From contig NZ_PGFZ01000006.1 in assembly GCF_002923755.1 (NCBI RefSeq), positions 244,085 through 306,074 on the forward strand: DNA of 61,990 bases. Reading direction: 5' to 3'. The first letter of the stretch is position 1. The number at the start of each line of letters is the position of its first letter. The DNA is from Methylovulum psychrotolerans (GTDB taxonomy: Bacteria; Pseudomonadota; Gammaproteobacteria; Methylococcales; Methylomonadaceae). Made by a program: the position numbers and the translations under genes. Below, in pieces: positions 8,513 to 18,206 of this stretch. Below the pieces are notes generated by a model that saw nothing but the letters and a program-made list of their open reading frames with translations, did not search any database and was not told the DNA's origin.

Positions 8513-8651
8513 ATTTTTTCATTCAAACAGCTTTATTTCATAAAACCCTGTGCTATTAAAGCAGTGAAGGCCTTATCTGAGTTTCTATAACCCTAGCTGA
8601 TTTCAATATCGGTGTCATTTGCTGATAATTTAATGGTATCGACAGGCTAAA

Positions 8652-8667
8652 TGCTGCCAGAGCAGCA
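8652..8667. promoter_or_regulatory. Candidate activator site, imperfect copy
   Basis: TGCTGC-4-GCAGCA, the same inverted half-sites as the 14-bp palindrome at 8776 but with a 4-nt centre. It lies between the divergent promoters and could serve either, most naturally the leftward one. Confidence 0.4.
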
Positions 8668-8756
8668 GGTGCGGTACAGCGTACCGACAAAATAAGCGGT
8701 CGCGAAGCTTACGTCTTGGGAATCAGGTAACTTGCAGATGGCAGGTGGCGGACTTA

Positions 8757-8770
8757 GCTGCTTTATCAGC
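8757..8770. promoter_or_regulatory. Candidate activator site, weak copy
   Basis: GCTGCTTTATCAGC differs at one base from the perfect site GCTGCTTTAGCAGC at 17417. Its centre is 19 bp from the centre of the perfect site at 8776, about two helical turns, which would suit side-by-side binding of activator dimers. Confidence 0.45.
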
Positions 8771-8775
8771 AAAAT

Positions 8776-8789
8776 GCTGCTAAAGCAGC
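8776..8789. promoter_or_regulatory. Candidate SfnR-type upstream activating site
   Basis: Perfect palindrome GCTGCT-AA-AGCAGC. It is identical, on the opposite strand, to 17417-17430. Its centre is about 90 bp upstream of the -24 element at 8873, against about 94 bp for the other copy. Sequence and distance are both conserved between two independent sigma-54 promoters, which is the expected behaviour of an enhancer site. Confidence 0.65.
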
Positions 8790-8804
8790 GACGGATAGGC
8801 GCGT

Positions 8805-8819
8805 CTGCTTTAACAGCAG
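8805..8819. promoter_or_regulatory. Candidate activator site, variant copy
   Basis: CTGCT-5-AGCAG, related half-sites centred about 61 bp upstream of the -24 element at 8873. It is weaker than the site at 8776 and is listed because three such sites cluster within 65 bp. Confidence 0.4.
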
Positions 8820-8872
8820 CAAAGTGCCTAGGCCAATCGCATTAGCCGCATGAAATCATTAAGAAATTTTGC

Positions 8873-8887
8873 TGGCATAGTAACTGC
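8873..8887 (+). promoter_or_regulatory. Sigma-54 promoter candidate for the ssuD operon
   Basis: TGGCATA-GTAA-CTGC, with consensus GG/GC spacing, ending 39 bp before the ssuD start. It is almost identical to the element at 17517-17531 (TGGCATA-GTAA-GTGC). Confidence 0.7.
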
Positions 8888-8926
8888 TTCTCTCTAGCAG
8901 AGGTTTTTTTACTATAGGTTATTAAA

Positions 8927-10072
8927 ATGGAAATATTCTGGTTTTTACCCACACATGGGGATAACCGTTATCTGGGTACCGAAAAAGGTGTCAGGCCGGT
9001 TACTTACTCCTACCTTAAGCAAATTGCCCAAGCTGCGGACAGTCTAGGGTTCAAGGGGGTATTAGTGCCGTCTGGACGCGCTTGCGAAGATCCTTGGGTG
9101 ATTGCGTCATCGCTGATTAACCAAACCAAGCAACTAAAATTTCTGGTTGCCGTCCGGCCAGGGTTTACCTCGCCCACGGTGTCGGCGCGGATGGCCTCGA
9201 CGCTGGATAGGATTTCTGGCGGCAGGCTACTGGTTAATGTCGTGGCTGGCGGCGACCCGGCGGAACAGCGGGCTGACGGCAGCTTTTTACGCCATGACCA
9301 GCGTTATGCGGAAGCGGGGGAGTTTTTAACTGTCTGGAAAGCGGTGCTGGCAGGCGAGGAAATCGATTTTTCCGGGGAGTTTATCAACGTCGAAGGTGCC
9401 AGTTTGCCGTCCGGTGCGGTACAAAAACCCTATCCGGCCTTATTTTTGGGCGGCTCCTCCGATGCCGCCATCAGCTTAAGCGCCGAGCATATTGATGTGT
9501 TTTTGACGTGGGGTGAACCGCCCGCCGCCGTGGCGGAGAAAATAAACCGGGTACGCGCCGAAGCGGCCATATTAGGCCGGACAGTAAAATTTGGTATCCG
9601 TTTGCATATTATTGTCAGGGAATCCAGCAGCGAAGCGTGGGCCGCCGCCGATGGGCTTATCGCCCAAGTGACGGATGAGACGATAGCGGCGGCACAAGCC
9701 GCCATTGCCGGATTTGAATCGGTGGGGCAAAAAAAGATGACCGATCTGCATGGCGGTAAACGCGATAACTTGACGGTGTCGCCTAATTTATGGGCCGGCG
9801 TGGGTTTGGTCAGGGGTGGGGCGGGTACGGCCTTAGTCGGTAATCCGCAAGAAGTGGCAAGCCGGATAAAAGAATATGCCGACCTTGGCATTGAGTATTT
9901 TATTTTTTCCGGCTATCCGCATCTGGAAGAGGCTTACCGTGTCGCCGAGCTGTTATTTCCCTTATTGCCGGTCGAATTGAACCCGGAGCTTGAAACGGGT
10001 ATAAAAACCAATCTGACCGGCCCGTTTGGCGCGGTCAACGTTAAACGCCAACACCCAGTAACCGCAGAATAA
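8927..10072 (+). CDS. ssuD: FMNH2-dependent alkanesulfonate monooxygenase
   Basis: Cleaves the carbon-sulfur bond of alkanesulfonates with reduced FMN and oxygen, releasing sulfite and an aldehyde, so that the cell can use the sulfur. The 381-residue protein matches SsuD almost throughout: the N-terminus [16 protein letters not shown] with C53, the conserved histidine H227 in RLHIIVRE and R296 in [11 protein letters not shown], at positions equivalent to C54, H228 and R297 of the E. coli enzyme. It is the first gene after a sigma-54 promoter and is followed 16 bp later by a DszC-like flavoprotein. The flavin reductase is not in this operon; the likely supplier is at 17603. A preference for methanesulfonate (MsuD-like) is equally possible and would fit the presence of SfnG. 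The ribosome site is weak. Confidence 0.88.
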   Translation: MEIFWFLPTHGDNRYLGTEKGVRPVTYSYLKQIAQAADSLGFKGVLVPSGRACEDPWVIASSLINQTKQLKFLVAVRPGFTSPTVSARMASTLDRISGGRLLVNVVAGGDPAEQRADGSFLRHDQRYAEAGEFLTVWKAVLAGEEIDFSGEFINVEGASLPSGAVQKPYPALFLGGSSDAAISLSAEHIDVFLTWGEPPAAVAEKINRVRAEAAILGRTVKFGIRLHIIVRESSSEAWAAADGLIAQVTDETIAAAQAAIAGFESVGQKKMTDLHGGKRDNLTVSPNLWAGVGLVRGGAGTALVGNPQEVASRIKEYADLGIEYFIFSGYPHLEEAYRVAELLFPLLPVELNPELETGIKTNLTGPFGAVNVKRQHPVTAE

Positions 10073-10088
10073 AACAAGGATTGCCCCC

Positions 10089-11303
10089 ATGGCTGTAGTC
10101 GCTCAAGAAATCCCCATTAACCCCCGTTTAACCGAACCCACCACCGCGCAACTGTTTGCGCAAGCGGAGCAGCTTAGCGCGTATTTCTATGAAACCGCCG
10201 CCGAGCGCGATAAACAAGGCGGAACTCCTTTGGCACAGAGGCAGGCCATACGCGATAGCGGTTTGCTGAAACTGTCGATTGCTAAAGAATTCGGTGGCTA
10301 CGGTTTGGCATGGCCGGACATTTACAAAATCATCCGTATCATTGCCCGGGCTGACAGCTCCCTGGCCCATGTGTTCGCCTTCCAATTTTTGATGTTGGCA
10401 TCAATCCGTTTATACGGTAGCGGCGAGCAATGGCAAAGCTTGTTTAAAGAAACGGCGGCGCAGAATTTATGGTGGGGAAATGCCCTTAACCCCTTGGACA
10501 CCCGAACCATCGCCAGCGAAGCCGCAGAGCATCTGCTCTTTAATGGCTTTAAGAGTTTTTGCTCAGGGGCAACCGATTCGGATCGTCTGATTGTGTCGGC
10601 CATCACCGCCGATACGAAAAAATTTATCGTCGCCGCCGTGCCAACCCAGCGGGCGGGCATTTATGTGCATGACGATTGGGATAATATGGGGCAACGCCAA
10701 ACCGACAGCGGCAGCGTTGAATTTAAAGGCCTGAGGGTGGAAAAGCAGGAATTGTTGATTAATCCGGGGCCTTTAAGCTCGCCTTTTTCCAGCCTCAGGT
10801 CTATGGTTGCCCAATTGATTTTTACCAACATCTATATCGGCCTTGCTGAAGGGGCGTTGCAAGAAGGTAAAAAATACACCCAAACCAGCTCCCGCGTTTG
10901 GTCCGGTTCTTTAGCCCAGACTATTCAGGAAGATCCGTATACGTTGTTACATTATGGCGAATTTTGGGCCAGCATTGATGGGGCGAGGTTACTGGCCGAC
11001 CATGCTGCGGCCTTGTTGGACAATGCGTGGGGCAAGGGGTTGGCCTTGACCGATGCCGAACGCGGCGAAGTCGCCCTTGCGGTGTTTTCCGCCAAGGTCA
11101 ACAGCACCAAGGCGGGCTTGGACGTGACCTCACGCATTTTTGAAGTGGCGGGCGCCCGGGCGACCACAGCCAAGCTGGGCATGGATAGGTTTTGGCGCAA
11201 TTTGCGGGTCTACACCTTACACGACCCTATCGATTATAAGCTAAGGGATTTGGGGGATTGGGTCTTAAACGGCAATTATCCTGCCCATAGTTTTTACTCA
11301 TAA
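10089..11303 (+). CDS. DszC/SfnB-like flavoprotein, second copy
   Basis: A 404-residue paralogue of the product of 7256-8467, sharing the same signature blocks (SGLLKLSIAKEFGG, ADSSLAHVFAFQ, WWGNALNPLDTR, SFCSGATDS, DWDNMGQRQTDSGS, FWRNLRVYTLHDP) and the same C-terminal -FYS. It belongs to the acyl-CoA dehydrogenase fold group of sulfur-acquisition flavoproteins and probably works as a reduced-flavin monooxygenase or desulfurase; its substrate is unknown. It follows ssuD by 16 bp with a CAAGGA ribosome site and precedes the amidohydrolase by 19 bp, so all three should share one transcript. Two such paralogues under two divergent promoters suggests different substrates rather than simple redundancy. 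Confidence 0.8.
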   Translation: MAVVAQEIPINPRLTEPTTAQLFAQAEQLSAYFYETAAERDKQGGTPLAQRQAIRDSGLLKLSIAKEFGGYGLAWPDIYKIIRIIARADSSLAHVFAFQFLMLASIRLYGSGEQWQSLFKETAAQNLWWGNALNPLDTRTIASEAAEHLLFNGFKSFCSGATDSDRLIVSAITADTKKFIVAAVPTQRAGIYVHDDWDNMGQRQTDSGSVEFKGLRVEKQELLINPGPLSSPFSSLRSMVAQLIFTNIYIGLAEGALQEGKKYTQTSSRVWSGSLAQTIQEDPYTLLHYGEFWASIDGARLLADHAAALLDNAWGKGLALTDAERGEVALAVFSAKVNSTKAGLDVTSRIFEVAGARATTAKLGMDRFWRNLRVYTLHDPIDYKLRDLGDWVLNGNYPAHSFYS

Positions 11304-11322
11304 CTGACGGAAAGACAACACT

Positions 11323-12174
11323 ATGCAAAAAATAATTGATATGCGCAGCCGTCCGGCTTTTCTCCACGACTTTTTCGGCGCTAACCCCGATTCGGCAGGT
11401 TATCAGACCGCCAAATGGCTTAATCAGCGGGTGGGCTCAAAAGAGCCGGAACATTTCCGGCGTTCCTATACCTTAGAAGGTTATCTTGCGGAAATCGCCC
11501 AAGCTGGCGTGGATAAGGCGGTGATTGTCGGTCGGGAAACGCCCGGCCTGACCATCGATAACGATACCATTGCCGACTTAGTGGCCAGCAGCGGGCAATT
11601 TGTCGGTATCGGGTCGGTGGATATCCTCAGCCGGGGCAAAGACGATGCCATTGCCGAGCTTGTCCGGGCGGTCAAACAATTGGGCTTTAAAGCCATTAAT
11701 ATCGAGCCGGGCTTTGCCGAGCCGCCCGTACAGGCCGATGATCCCGCGCTGTTTCCGGTTTATGAGGCTTGTATCGGTTTGGATGTGCCGGTATGCCTAA
11801 TGAGCGGCCCGACCACGCCTAATTTTGCTTACGCACACCCCAATGCCGTCGCCCGCTTGGCACGAAGATACCCGCTGCTGAAAATCATTTGTTTTCATGG
11901 TTACTACCCTTTTGTCAATGAAGTTATCGGAGCGGCATTCCGCTATGCCAATATCTATCTGGTTCCCGATATGTATATTTTTCAACCGGGTTCGGCGCTT
12001 TATGTCGAAGCCGCCAATGCTTTCTTAGGCGAGCAATTGTTGTTCGGGTCGTCTTATCCGTTCCGTGACATGAAACAGACCGTGGATGACTTCGCCGCAT
12101 TGGGGTTTAAAGACGCTGTTTTGGACAAGGTGTTTTATCAAAATGCCGGGCAGCTGCTAAAAATTGCCGTGTGA
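11323..12174 (+). CDS. Amidohydrolase-family (TIM-barrel) protein
   Basis: A 283-residue protein resembling the Amidohydro_2 group of metal-dependent hydrolases and decarboxylases. It begins with IDMRSRP, has a mid-protein GFKAINIEPGF strand and a FHGYYP block where the family usually has a metal- or substrate-binding histidine, and ends with LLFGSSYPF followed by a C-terminal helix. The first-strand HxH metal motif normally seen as DxHxH is not evident (D-M-R instead), so it may be metal-free or have a changed chemistry. It is the third gene of the sigma-54-driven ssuD operon, 19 bp behind the flavoprotein, so it probably handles the carbon part left after desulfurisation. The exact reaction cannot be named. 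Confidence 0.65.
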   Translation: MQKIIDMRSRPAFLHDFFGANPDSAGYQTAKWLNQRVGSKEPEHFRRSYTLEGYLAEIAQAGVDKAVIVGRETPGLTIDNDTIADLVASSGQFVGIGSVDILSRGKDDAIAELVRAVKQLGFKAINIEPGFAEPPVQADDPALFPVYEACIGLDVPVCLMSGPTTPNFAYAHPNAVARLARRYPLLKIICFHGYYPFVNEVIGAAFRYANIYLVPDMYIFQPGSALYVEAANAFLGEQLLFGSSYPFRDMKQTVDDFAALGFKDAVLDKVFYQNAGQLLKIAV

Positions 12175-12199
12175 AAATGAGGGCTTGTAATTTGATAAA

Positions 12200-15100
12200 T
12201 TAAGTTTGGCCCTCTATTGAGTTATCCGCCAGATAATGCCGGAAAACCGCCATTAACGCGGTGATTTTTAGCTGCAACTCTGTACACAATTGCCCATAAT
12301 CGGCGGGGGGTTGGTTACGCACCGCCGCTTCAATAGCTCCGGCACAGGCCCGCGCGTCTTCCGCCCCCAAATAGCTTAGCGAGCCTTTCAGGCTATGGGC
12401 GGTATTAGCCAATAAGGGCAGGTCAGCCGTTGCCGCCCCTTTTTGCACGTCGGCCAGTTGCCCTGGGGCTTGGTCGAGAAATACCGCCAGCATCGCCAGT
12501 AACAGCTCTTCATCATCGGCCAGGTTTTGTAGGGCCACCGCCCTGTCCCAAACCGGGGTGGTGGGGGCCGGCAAGGCTTGCGCGGATTCGGTATCAGGGT
12601 ACTCTTCTGCATCTGCCCCTAACCAGCGGGCTAACATGGCCGTCAATTGCTCTTGGGTAAAAGGTTTTGCCAGATAATCATCCATACCCGCCGCCAAGCA
12701 GTTTGTCCGCTCGTTGTTATCGGCGTTGGCGGTCAAGGCGACAATGGTCTGGCGGGGAAAGTTACGGCCTTTTTCCAGTAACCGCAGTTCGCGTGTGGTC
12801 TGATAGCCATCCATCATGGGCATTTGGCAATCCATCAAAATGAGGTCGTAGGTGGTTTGCAGCAATTTGTCAAAAGCCAGTTTGCCGTTATCGGCCAGAT
12901 CGGGGGACACTTGGAATTTCGCCAACATACCGATAATGACTTTTTGGTTAACTTGATTATCTTCAACGACCAAGACCTTTTTACCCGCATAACTGGGTTT
13001 GGGCGGTGGTTGTTTGGCTTTGGGCGAGAGGGTTTGTCCATCGTCGCATAAGGCATGGCTAATGGCATCGAACAATTGGGTTTGTCTGGCGGGTTTGAGC
13101 AGACATTGCGCAAGGCCTAAATCCCGGCGTTCGGCATCGTTGAGCAGGCCGCCGGATGTCAGCATAATGCGCGGCAAATCGGTTAAGGCGGGCGTGCCGG
13201 TGATCAGACGCGCTAAGCTTAGGCCGTCCATTTGCGGCATGTGCATATCCAATAACGCCAGATGGTACGGCGTGCCGTCGGTCAGGGCTTGGTGGAGTTC
13301 GGCTAAGGCGGCACTGCCGCTGTCGGCGGTGTTGGCGACAATCCCCCAGTAAGTCAGGTAATGTTTTAAGATCATCCGGTTGGTGGCGTTGTCATCGACA
13401 ATCAACACCCGTTTGCCGACAATATCTGTAGGCGGCTTGTCCGTTACCGGCACTTGGCCGGGCTGTAGCGGCAAGGTAAACCAAAAACAAGTGCCTTGCC
13501 CTGAGGCGCTTTGCAAACCGATGTCACCCCCCATCAGTTCGACCATTTTTTTACAAATCGACAAGCCCAGGCCCGTGCCGCCAAAACGCCGTGAGGTATT
13601 GCTTTCGGCTTGGGAAAACGCTTGGAACAATTGCGCTTGGGCGGGTTCGGCGATGCCGATGCCAGTGTCACGCACCTCAAAACGCACACGATGTTGCCCT
13701 AAGCTGTCCGGCAAATACTGCGCGGTGACCGACACTTCCCCGTACTCGGTAAACTTGACGGCATTGCCGATTAAATTGGTCAGCACTTGGCGGATGCGGC
13801 CCGGATCGCCTTGCCAAAAGCTAGGCAGTTCGGTGGGCATAAAGCAGTTGAGTTCCAAATTTTTGGCATGGGCGCGTACGGCTAATAAAGCGCAGACATC
13901 TTCCGCCAATTCCGGCAAATTGAAATCAATGTGTTCCAGTTCGACCTTACCCGCCTCCAGTTTGGAAAAATCCAGAATATCGTTGAGGATGACCAACAGG
14001 GCTTCTGCCGAAGAATAGGCGGTTTCCAGTAAACTCCATTGGTTAGCCGACATGTCCGTATCGCGGAGCAAATCCAGCATACCCAATACGCCATTCATGG
14101 GGGTGCGGATTTCATGGCTCATATTGGCCAAAAATTCGCTTTTTGCTAAGGCGGCTTGCATGGCCATATCGCGGGCTTTTTCCAAAGACGCTTGGGCGCG
14201 GTCTTGCAGGACAGCGATACCGAGCATTTCGCCGACCTGTTTCAGCATGGCGATGCGCTTGGACAAATGCGCAGGATAGGGTGTGGTATACAAGAAAATG
14301 ATGCCCAAAACCCCGCCTGTGGCGACAATCGGTACAATGTAATGCCCATGCGCCTGCATCCCTTGGAAGGTGTGTTCATGGCGGGGATCACAGAAACAAT
14401 CGTCGGAAATCAGCAATTCGCCCGATACGGCGGCACGTCCGCATAAACAGTCGCCCAAGGCCACGCGCTGTTCTTTGCGGATGAATTCTTCGCTAAATTG
14501 TCCGCGCAACACAAACAGGTGGAGGCAATCCTCTTCCGGCGGGCGCAAAAATACCCCGCCTTTACGTTGCAGCCCGAAAGCCTGCAAGCTAAAGAGTATA
14601 TCCAGCACTTGCCCGCACCGCTCGGCCAAAGGGGCAGATTGTTGTAACAGCTCGGCAATGGCGAGGCAGGCGGCGGTATCTTCTATTTCCATTTGCCGGG
14701 CAATTTCCTCTTGCACTTGCGCGTTGATGTCGCGTTGGATTTGCACATAGCCCGCCAAACTGCTGTCCCTATTGACGACTGGGCTAATGTTCAGTTCCAC
14801 CCAGTAGTCTTGCGGATCTGGCGGCGGCGTTTGTCCGGCGATGGCGAAGGGCAACGGGGCTTTGCGCCGTTGCAGCAAACGCCCTGACCAACTTTCGCCT
14901 TTCCCCAAGGCGGCATCCATGGCCGCCAGAGTGGCCTTGTCGCAATGGGGGCTATCGAGAATATCGGGGGTTTTACCCTGCAACGCCATTTCCGGCCAGC
15001 CGCTAATGCGGCATAAGGCGGGGTTGGTATAGTGGATGTGCCGGGCCGCATCGGTCAACAGGATCATATCGGCACTGGCATTGACCGCCCGCATCAGCAT

Positions 15101-15748
15101 AATGAGTTGTTCATTCGCTTGTTTTTGGGCGGTAATGTCTTGGCGTACGGAAATATATTGGTAAATCAGGCCATATTCGTCCTTTAACGGCGTAATGGTG
15201 CTGTCCACCCAATACAGGCTACCGTTTTTACGACGGTTGCAAAACACCCCTTGCCAGATTTGGCCTTGGCGGATGGTTTGCCACATAGTACGGATATAGT
15301 CTTTGTCGTGATAACCGGAATTGATGATACGGTGGTCTTTACCCAACAATTCCTCTAAAGAATAGCCGGACACCTCACAAAATATTTTATTGGCATGGAT
15401 AATCTGCCCTTGGGCGTTGGCGATGCTGACCAAGGAATGATAATCCATCGCCCTACGCAATTCGGCATTCAGGCGGGTTTGTTTTAGCGCCACGTCACGT
15501 TCTAAGCCGATTTGCACGACTAACCTGCGCAGGACGAAAAACCATAATAACGGTGCGCTGATCAAACACATCAGCAACGCGTCGATTGCCGCTTCTTGGT
15601 ACACCGTTAAGGAGGCGATATGCTGCCGATAAAAATCCAATACCAGCATCACGGCAATTTCGACCAAAAAAATGGTTAGGCTGATGGTCAATAACGACAG
15701 CAGAAACCGGCGGTTTAATTGTTGCGTTGCGCTATGCCGTTTGTTCAT
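12200..15748 (-). CDS. Hybrid histidine kinase (PAS-PAS-GAF-HisKA-HATPase-REC-REC-Hpt)
   Basis: A 1182-residue membrane-anchored phosphorelay kinase. Two hydrophobic helices (about 13-38 and 50-72) with a short external loop anchor it, followed by PAS/PAC about 95-210, PAS/PAC about 215-340, a GAF domain about 350-510, HisKA with the phospho-accepting H545 in [10 protein letters not shown], HATPase with [12 protein letters not shown], receiver 1 with D834, receiver 2 with D973 and a C-terminal Hpt with H1118 in AHSLKGS. All relay residues are present, so it should be active. No response regulator with an output domain is adjacent, so the target is unknown. It lies between the two sulfur operons, convergent with the first. 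The GAF and PAS domains contain several cysteines, which could hint at redox or metal sensing, but this is a guess. Confidence 0.9.
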   Translation of the reverse strand: MNKRHSATQQLNRRFLLSLLTISLTIFLVEIAVMLVLDFYRQHIASLTVYQEAAIDALLMCLISAPLLWFFVLRRLVVQIGLERDVALKQTRLNAELRRAMDYHSLVSIANAQGQIIHANKIFCEVSGYSLEELLGKDHRIINSGYHDKDYIRTMWQTIRQGQIWQGVFCNRRKNGSLYWVDSTITPLKDEYGLIYQYISVRQDITAQKQANEQLIMLMRAVNASADMILLTDAARHIHYTNPALCRISGWPEMALQGKTPDILDSPHCDKATLAAMDAALGKGESWSGRLLQRRKAPLPFAIAGQTPPPDPQDYWVELNISPVVNRDSSLAGYVQIQRDINAQVQEEIARQMEIEDTAACLAIAELLQQSAPLAERCGQVLDILFSLQAFGLQRKGGVFLRPPEEDCLHLFVLRGQFSEEFIRKEQRVALGDCLCGRAAVSGELLISDDCFCDPRHEHTFQGMQAHGHYIVPIVATGGVLGIIFLYTTPYPAHLSKRIAMLKQVGEMLGIAVLQDRAQASLEKARDMAMQAALAKSEFLANMSHEIRTPMNGVLGMLDLLRDTDMSANQWSLLETAYSSAEALLVILNDILDFSKLEAGKVELEHIDFNLPELAEDVCALLAVRAHAKNLELNCFMPTELPSFWQGDPGRIRQVLTNLIGNAVKFTEYGEVSVTAQYLPDSLGQHRVRFEVRDTGIGIAEPAQAQLFQAFSQAESNTSRRFGGTGLGLSICKKMVELMGGDIGLQSASGQGTCFWFTLPLQPGQVPVTDKPPTDIVGKRVLIVDDNATNRMILKHYLTYWGIVANTADSGSAALAELHQALTDGTPYHLALLDMHMPQMDGLSLARLITGTPALTDLPRIMLTSGGLLNDAERRDLGLAQCLLKPARQTQLFDAISHALCDDGQTLSPKAKQPPPKPSYAGKKVLVVEDNQVNQKVIIGMLAKFQVSPDLADNGKLAFDKLLQTTYDLILMDCQMPMMDGYQTTRELRLLEKGRNFPRQTIVALTANADNNERTNCLAAGMDDYLAKPFTQEQLTAMLARWLGADAEEYPDTESAQALPAPTTPVWDRAVALQNLADDEELLLAMLAVFLDQAPGQLADVQKGAATADLPLLANTAHSLKGSLSYLGAEDARACAGAIEAAVRNQPPADYGQLCTELQLKITALMAVFRHYLADNSIEGQT

Positions 15749-15804
15749 GGTCAGACCTTTAGGGATAAGTTGTTGTCGGCTTTGCCAAGTCCAATTAACC
15801 GCTT

Positions 15805-16785
15805 TTAAGGGACATGGGGTTGGCTAGCTGCGGCATAGTGCAGTAATTTGGCAAACAGAGTATTGGTGTTAATAGGTTTGCTTAAAAAATCGTCCATACC
15901 TGCGGCTTTGCAAGCCTGTGCGTCTTCATCAAGGGCGTTGCCGGTTAGGGCAATAATGTAAGGCTGGTGGATATGGCCCATGGCGCGGATATGGCGGGTT
16001 GCCGTCAGGCCGTCCATATTAGGCATCTGCATATCCATTAAGATAATATCGTAAGTATTTTGCCCGACTTGTACCAACGCTTGTAAGCCATCATTTGCCG
16101 TATCTGGTTTAATGCCTATTTTTGCGATGAGTTTGCCGGCAATGGTGCGGTTTAGTAAGTCGTCCTCAACCAATAAGAGCCGCAAATGCGCCAAAGCCGC
16201 CGTGTTGTCGGTATGGGTAGGGAGCGGGGCGGTCTGTTGCGGTGGGCTTTGCCAAGACAGAAAGGTAAAGTGGAACGTCGCCCCTTGTCCGGGCTCGCTG
16301 TCTACCCAAATTCGTCCGCCCATCATCCGGGTCAGATGGGCGCAACTTGCCAAATTTAAGTCTATGCCGCCAAACGGGTGGGGCGTTGCCATGTCCGCTT
16401 GGCTAAAGGCGGTAAACAACGTGTCTTGGGCAGGTTTGCTAATGCCGATCCCGGTATCTTTAATGCTTGCTTGGATTAAGCCGGGCGTTGCGGTGGCTTG
16501 TAAGCGGATGCTGATATGGCCGTTTTGGGTGTATTTGATGGCGTTAGACAGCAGGCCGGCGATTATTTGCCGTAAGCGCTTAGGATCGCCCACTAAGTTT
16601 TCCGGCACAGCCGCATCAATATCGGCCAGCACCGCTAGGTTTTTACCACGCGCTGGCGGGCGGAAAATGTCTAACAATTCCGCCAGCAATTGCCGGGGGT
16701 TAAAGGGGATGCGCTCAAGTTCCAAGTTACCTGCTTCGATTTTGGCAAAATCGGGAATGTCGTTAAGGCCATCAACAAAGTTTGC
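15805..16785 (-). pseudogene. Beheaded hybrid histidine kinase (HATPase-REC remnant)
   Basis: The reading frame carries a HATPase domain and a receiver domain (LILMD-type MDMQMPNMDG) closely like those of the intact kinase downstream. Its upstream end is cut: the frame opens after a TAA at 16786-16788 and begins in the middle of the HisKA helix (NFVDGLNDIPDFAKIEAG, equivalent to [14 protein letters not shown] of the neighbour). The phospho-accepting histidine and all sensor domains are missing. The ATP-lid is also altered (HPFGGIDLNLA instead of FGGTGLGL). It ends 57 bp before the start of the intact kinase. It is most likely a remnant of a tandem duplicate; translation from TTG 16725 as a 306-residue receiver-bearing protein cannot be excluded. 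Confidence 0.75.
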
Positions 16786-17416
16786 TTAGCGCTTTGCTGA
16801 CCTGTCAGTGGTGTATTCACGCGCTTTTTAGGCGATAAAGCCCTGCATTGATTAGTACGGATCGCGTGAGGTGTCGGACAAAACCTATTATAGGCTTCTT
16901 AGGAGGCGATGTCTTATGAACTGCCGACCATTCCCAAGTAACCGAATAGGCCATCCACAATTACCCTAAAGCTGATCGCCCAGATTCTACCACTTTTTTG
17001 AGACGCTTCGTTACGGTAAAAACGGCGGTTTTTTTAGGTTATCATTTTTCCCGGCAAATCCTTAAGGCTTTGGCCTGTCCACATCTTAAATCTTGTGAAG
17101 GCTGCTATGGGAAGCCATTTCTTTTTTTTACGGTATTGGCGGCTAGGGTGGCAACATCCACGCCGCCGATTTTTTAAACCTCAGAAAATACCCGCGTCAC
17201 ATCAGTCCAAACAATAGACGTTAGCAAATTATCTCCCAAGATTGAATAATTTGCGACACCAGCAAAAAATCCTACTCTTCTCATACAAGCCCAGTCTTGT
17301 GCTTTTTCATCAACACCCACGCATTTCCCCCAAAGCTATTCGCTTAATCGGTCTAGGCTTTCGGTAAGCCCGGCCATAGGTCGGGGATAACAAATATATC
17401 ATTTAAAAAAGCCAGT

Positions 17417-17430
17417 GCTGCTTTAGCAGC
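17417..17430. promoter_or_regulatory. Candidate SfnR-type upstream activating site, second locus
   Basis: Perfect palindrome GCTGCT-TT-AGCAGC, the exact complement of 8776-8789. Its centre is about 94 bp upstream of the -24 element at 17517. A further half-site, gagcagc, follows at 17435-17441. Confidence 0.65.
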
Positions 17431-17516
17431 GATAGAGCAGCAACGCCGCCTGATATTCAACGCCTAAAGGTTTTCTAAAAACGCAATAATATATTGATTT
17501 TAATGGAAAAAATAAC

Positions 17517-17531
17517 TGGCATAGTAAGTGC
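17517..17531 (+). promoter_or_regulatory. Sigma-54 promoter candidate for the reductase-sfnG-transport operon
   Basis: TGGCATA-GTAA-GTGC. The first eleven bases are the same as in the element at 8873-8887. It ends 71 bp before the reductase ATG. Confidence 0.68.
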
Positions 17532-17602
17532 TTTTGTCAATATAAGCGTTGCTTTCGCTTTATCTGGCAATGACTTAAGCACATTTAAACTAGGAGTGAA
17601 TA

Positions 17603-18148
17603 ATGAGTGAGAAATTAAAAGTGACGGCCGTTTCCGGCGGTGCGGGTAAACCGTCCAGAACCTTGGCCGTTGTGGAAGAGATTATTGCCCGTCTTGGCCA
17701 ACACATCGCCATAGACCTGCATCTGATTGAACTGGGGGCAATAAGCCCAAGCCTAGGGGCGGTTTCGGCACGCGCCCAATTGCCGGACAGCATCCAAAAC
17801 GATATTGCTGCTATAGAAGCGGCAGATTTTCTGGTGGTGGCGACACCTGTTTACCGCGCCTCGTATACGGGCTTGTTTAAGCATTTGTTTGATCTTGTCC
17901 ATCATGAGGCCTTGTTTGATGTGCCGGTATTGTTGGCGGCCACAGGCGGCAGTGACCGCCATGCCTTGATTATTGATCACCAACTCCGCCCCTTGTTCAG
18001 CTTTTTCCAAGCCTTAACGTTACCGGTTGGCGTTTATGGGACAGAGGCCGATTTCACCGATTATAAAGTCACCAGTAAAGCCTTGGATGAGCGCATTGAC
18101 TTGGCGGTAGCCAGAGCCTTGCCGTTCTTGAAGCCCAGGCAACAATAA
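17603..18148 (+). CDS. msuE: NAD(P)H-dependent FMN reductase, SsuE/MsuE-like
   Basis: Supplies free reduced FMN to the two-component monooxygenases SfnG and SsuD. The 181-residue protein has the flavodoxin-like fold of the SsuE/MsuE group: VSGGAGKPSRT for the FMN phosphate near the N-terminus, TPVYRASYTGLFKHLFDLV around residues 80-98 and a C-terminal helical tail. Length is normal. The start follows an AGGAG ribosome site. It heads the operon behind a sigma-54 promoter, 58 bp before sfnG, the same reductase-monooxygenase order as sfnF-sfnG of Pseudomonas. Preference for NADH or NADPH cannot be decided. Confidence 0.87.
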   Translation: MSEKLKVTAVSGGAGKPSRTLAVVEEIIARLGQHIAIDLHLIELGAISPSLGAVSARAQLPDSIQNDIAAIEAADFLVVATPVYRASYTGLFKHLFDLVHHEALFDVPVLLAATGGSDRHALIIDHQLRPLFSFFQALTLPVGVYGTEADFTDYKVTSKALDERIDLAVARALPFLKPRQQ

Positions 18149-18206
18149 CAGCACGTTGTTTAGGGCAACCTAAAATCTTTAAACCATTAATTAAGTGAGA
18201 AAAATT

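Larger units (their letters stand above)
16786..17602. other. Gene-free region upstream of the reductase-SfnG operon
   Basis: About 800 bp without a convincing gene between the truncated kinase and the FMN reductase. The part next to the kinase is unrelated to any kinase sequence, so a deletion or insertion joint lies at about 16785. The right third holds the palindrome at 17417-17430 and the sigma-54 element at 17517-17531. No transposase motif was recognised. Confidence 0.5.

Noticed and set aside
8641-8820. CRISPR-like array because of the recurring ctgct/agcag units
   Set aside because: Units are short, unevenly spaced, palindromic and lack unique spacers of constant length; regulatory sites explain them better.
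13380-14018. A 212-codon plus-strand frame inside the hybrid kinase gene
   Set aside because: Antisense to the HisKA/HATPase region, which is unmistakable on the minus strand; codon content is serine- and arginine-rich noise.
16112-16789. A 225-codon plus-strand frame across the truncated kinase
   Set aside because: Antisense shadow of the HATPase-receiver remnant.
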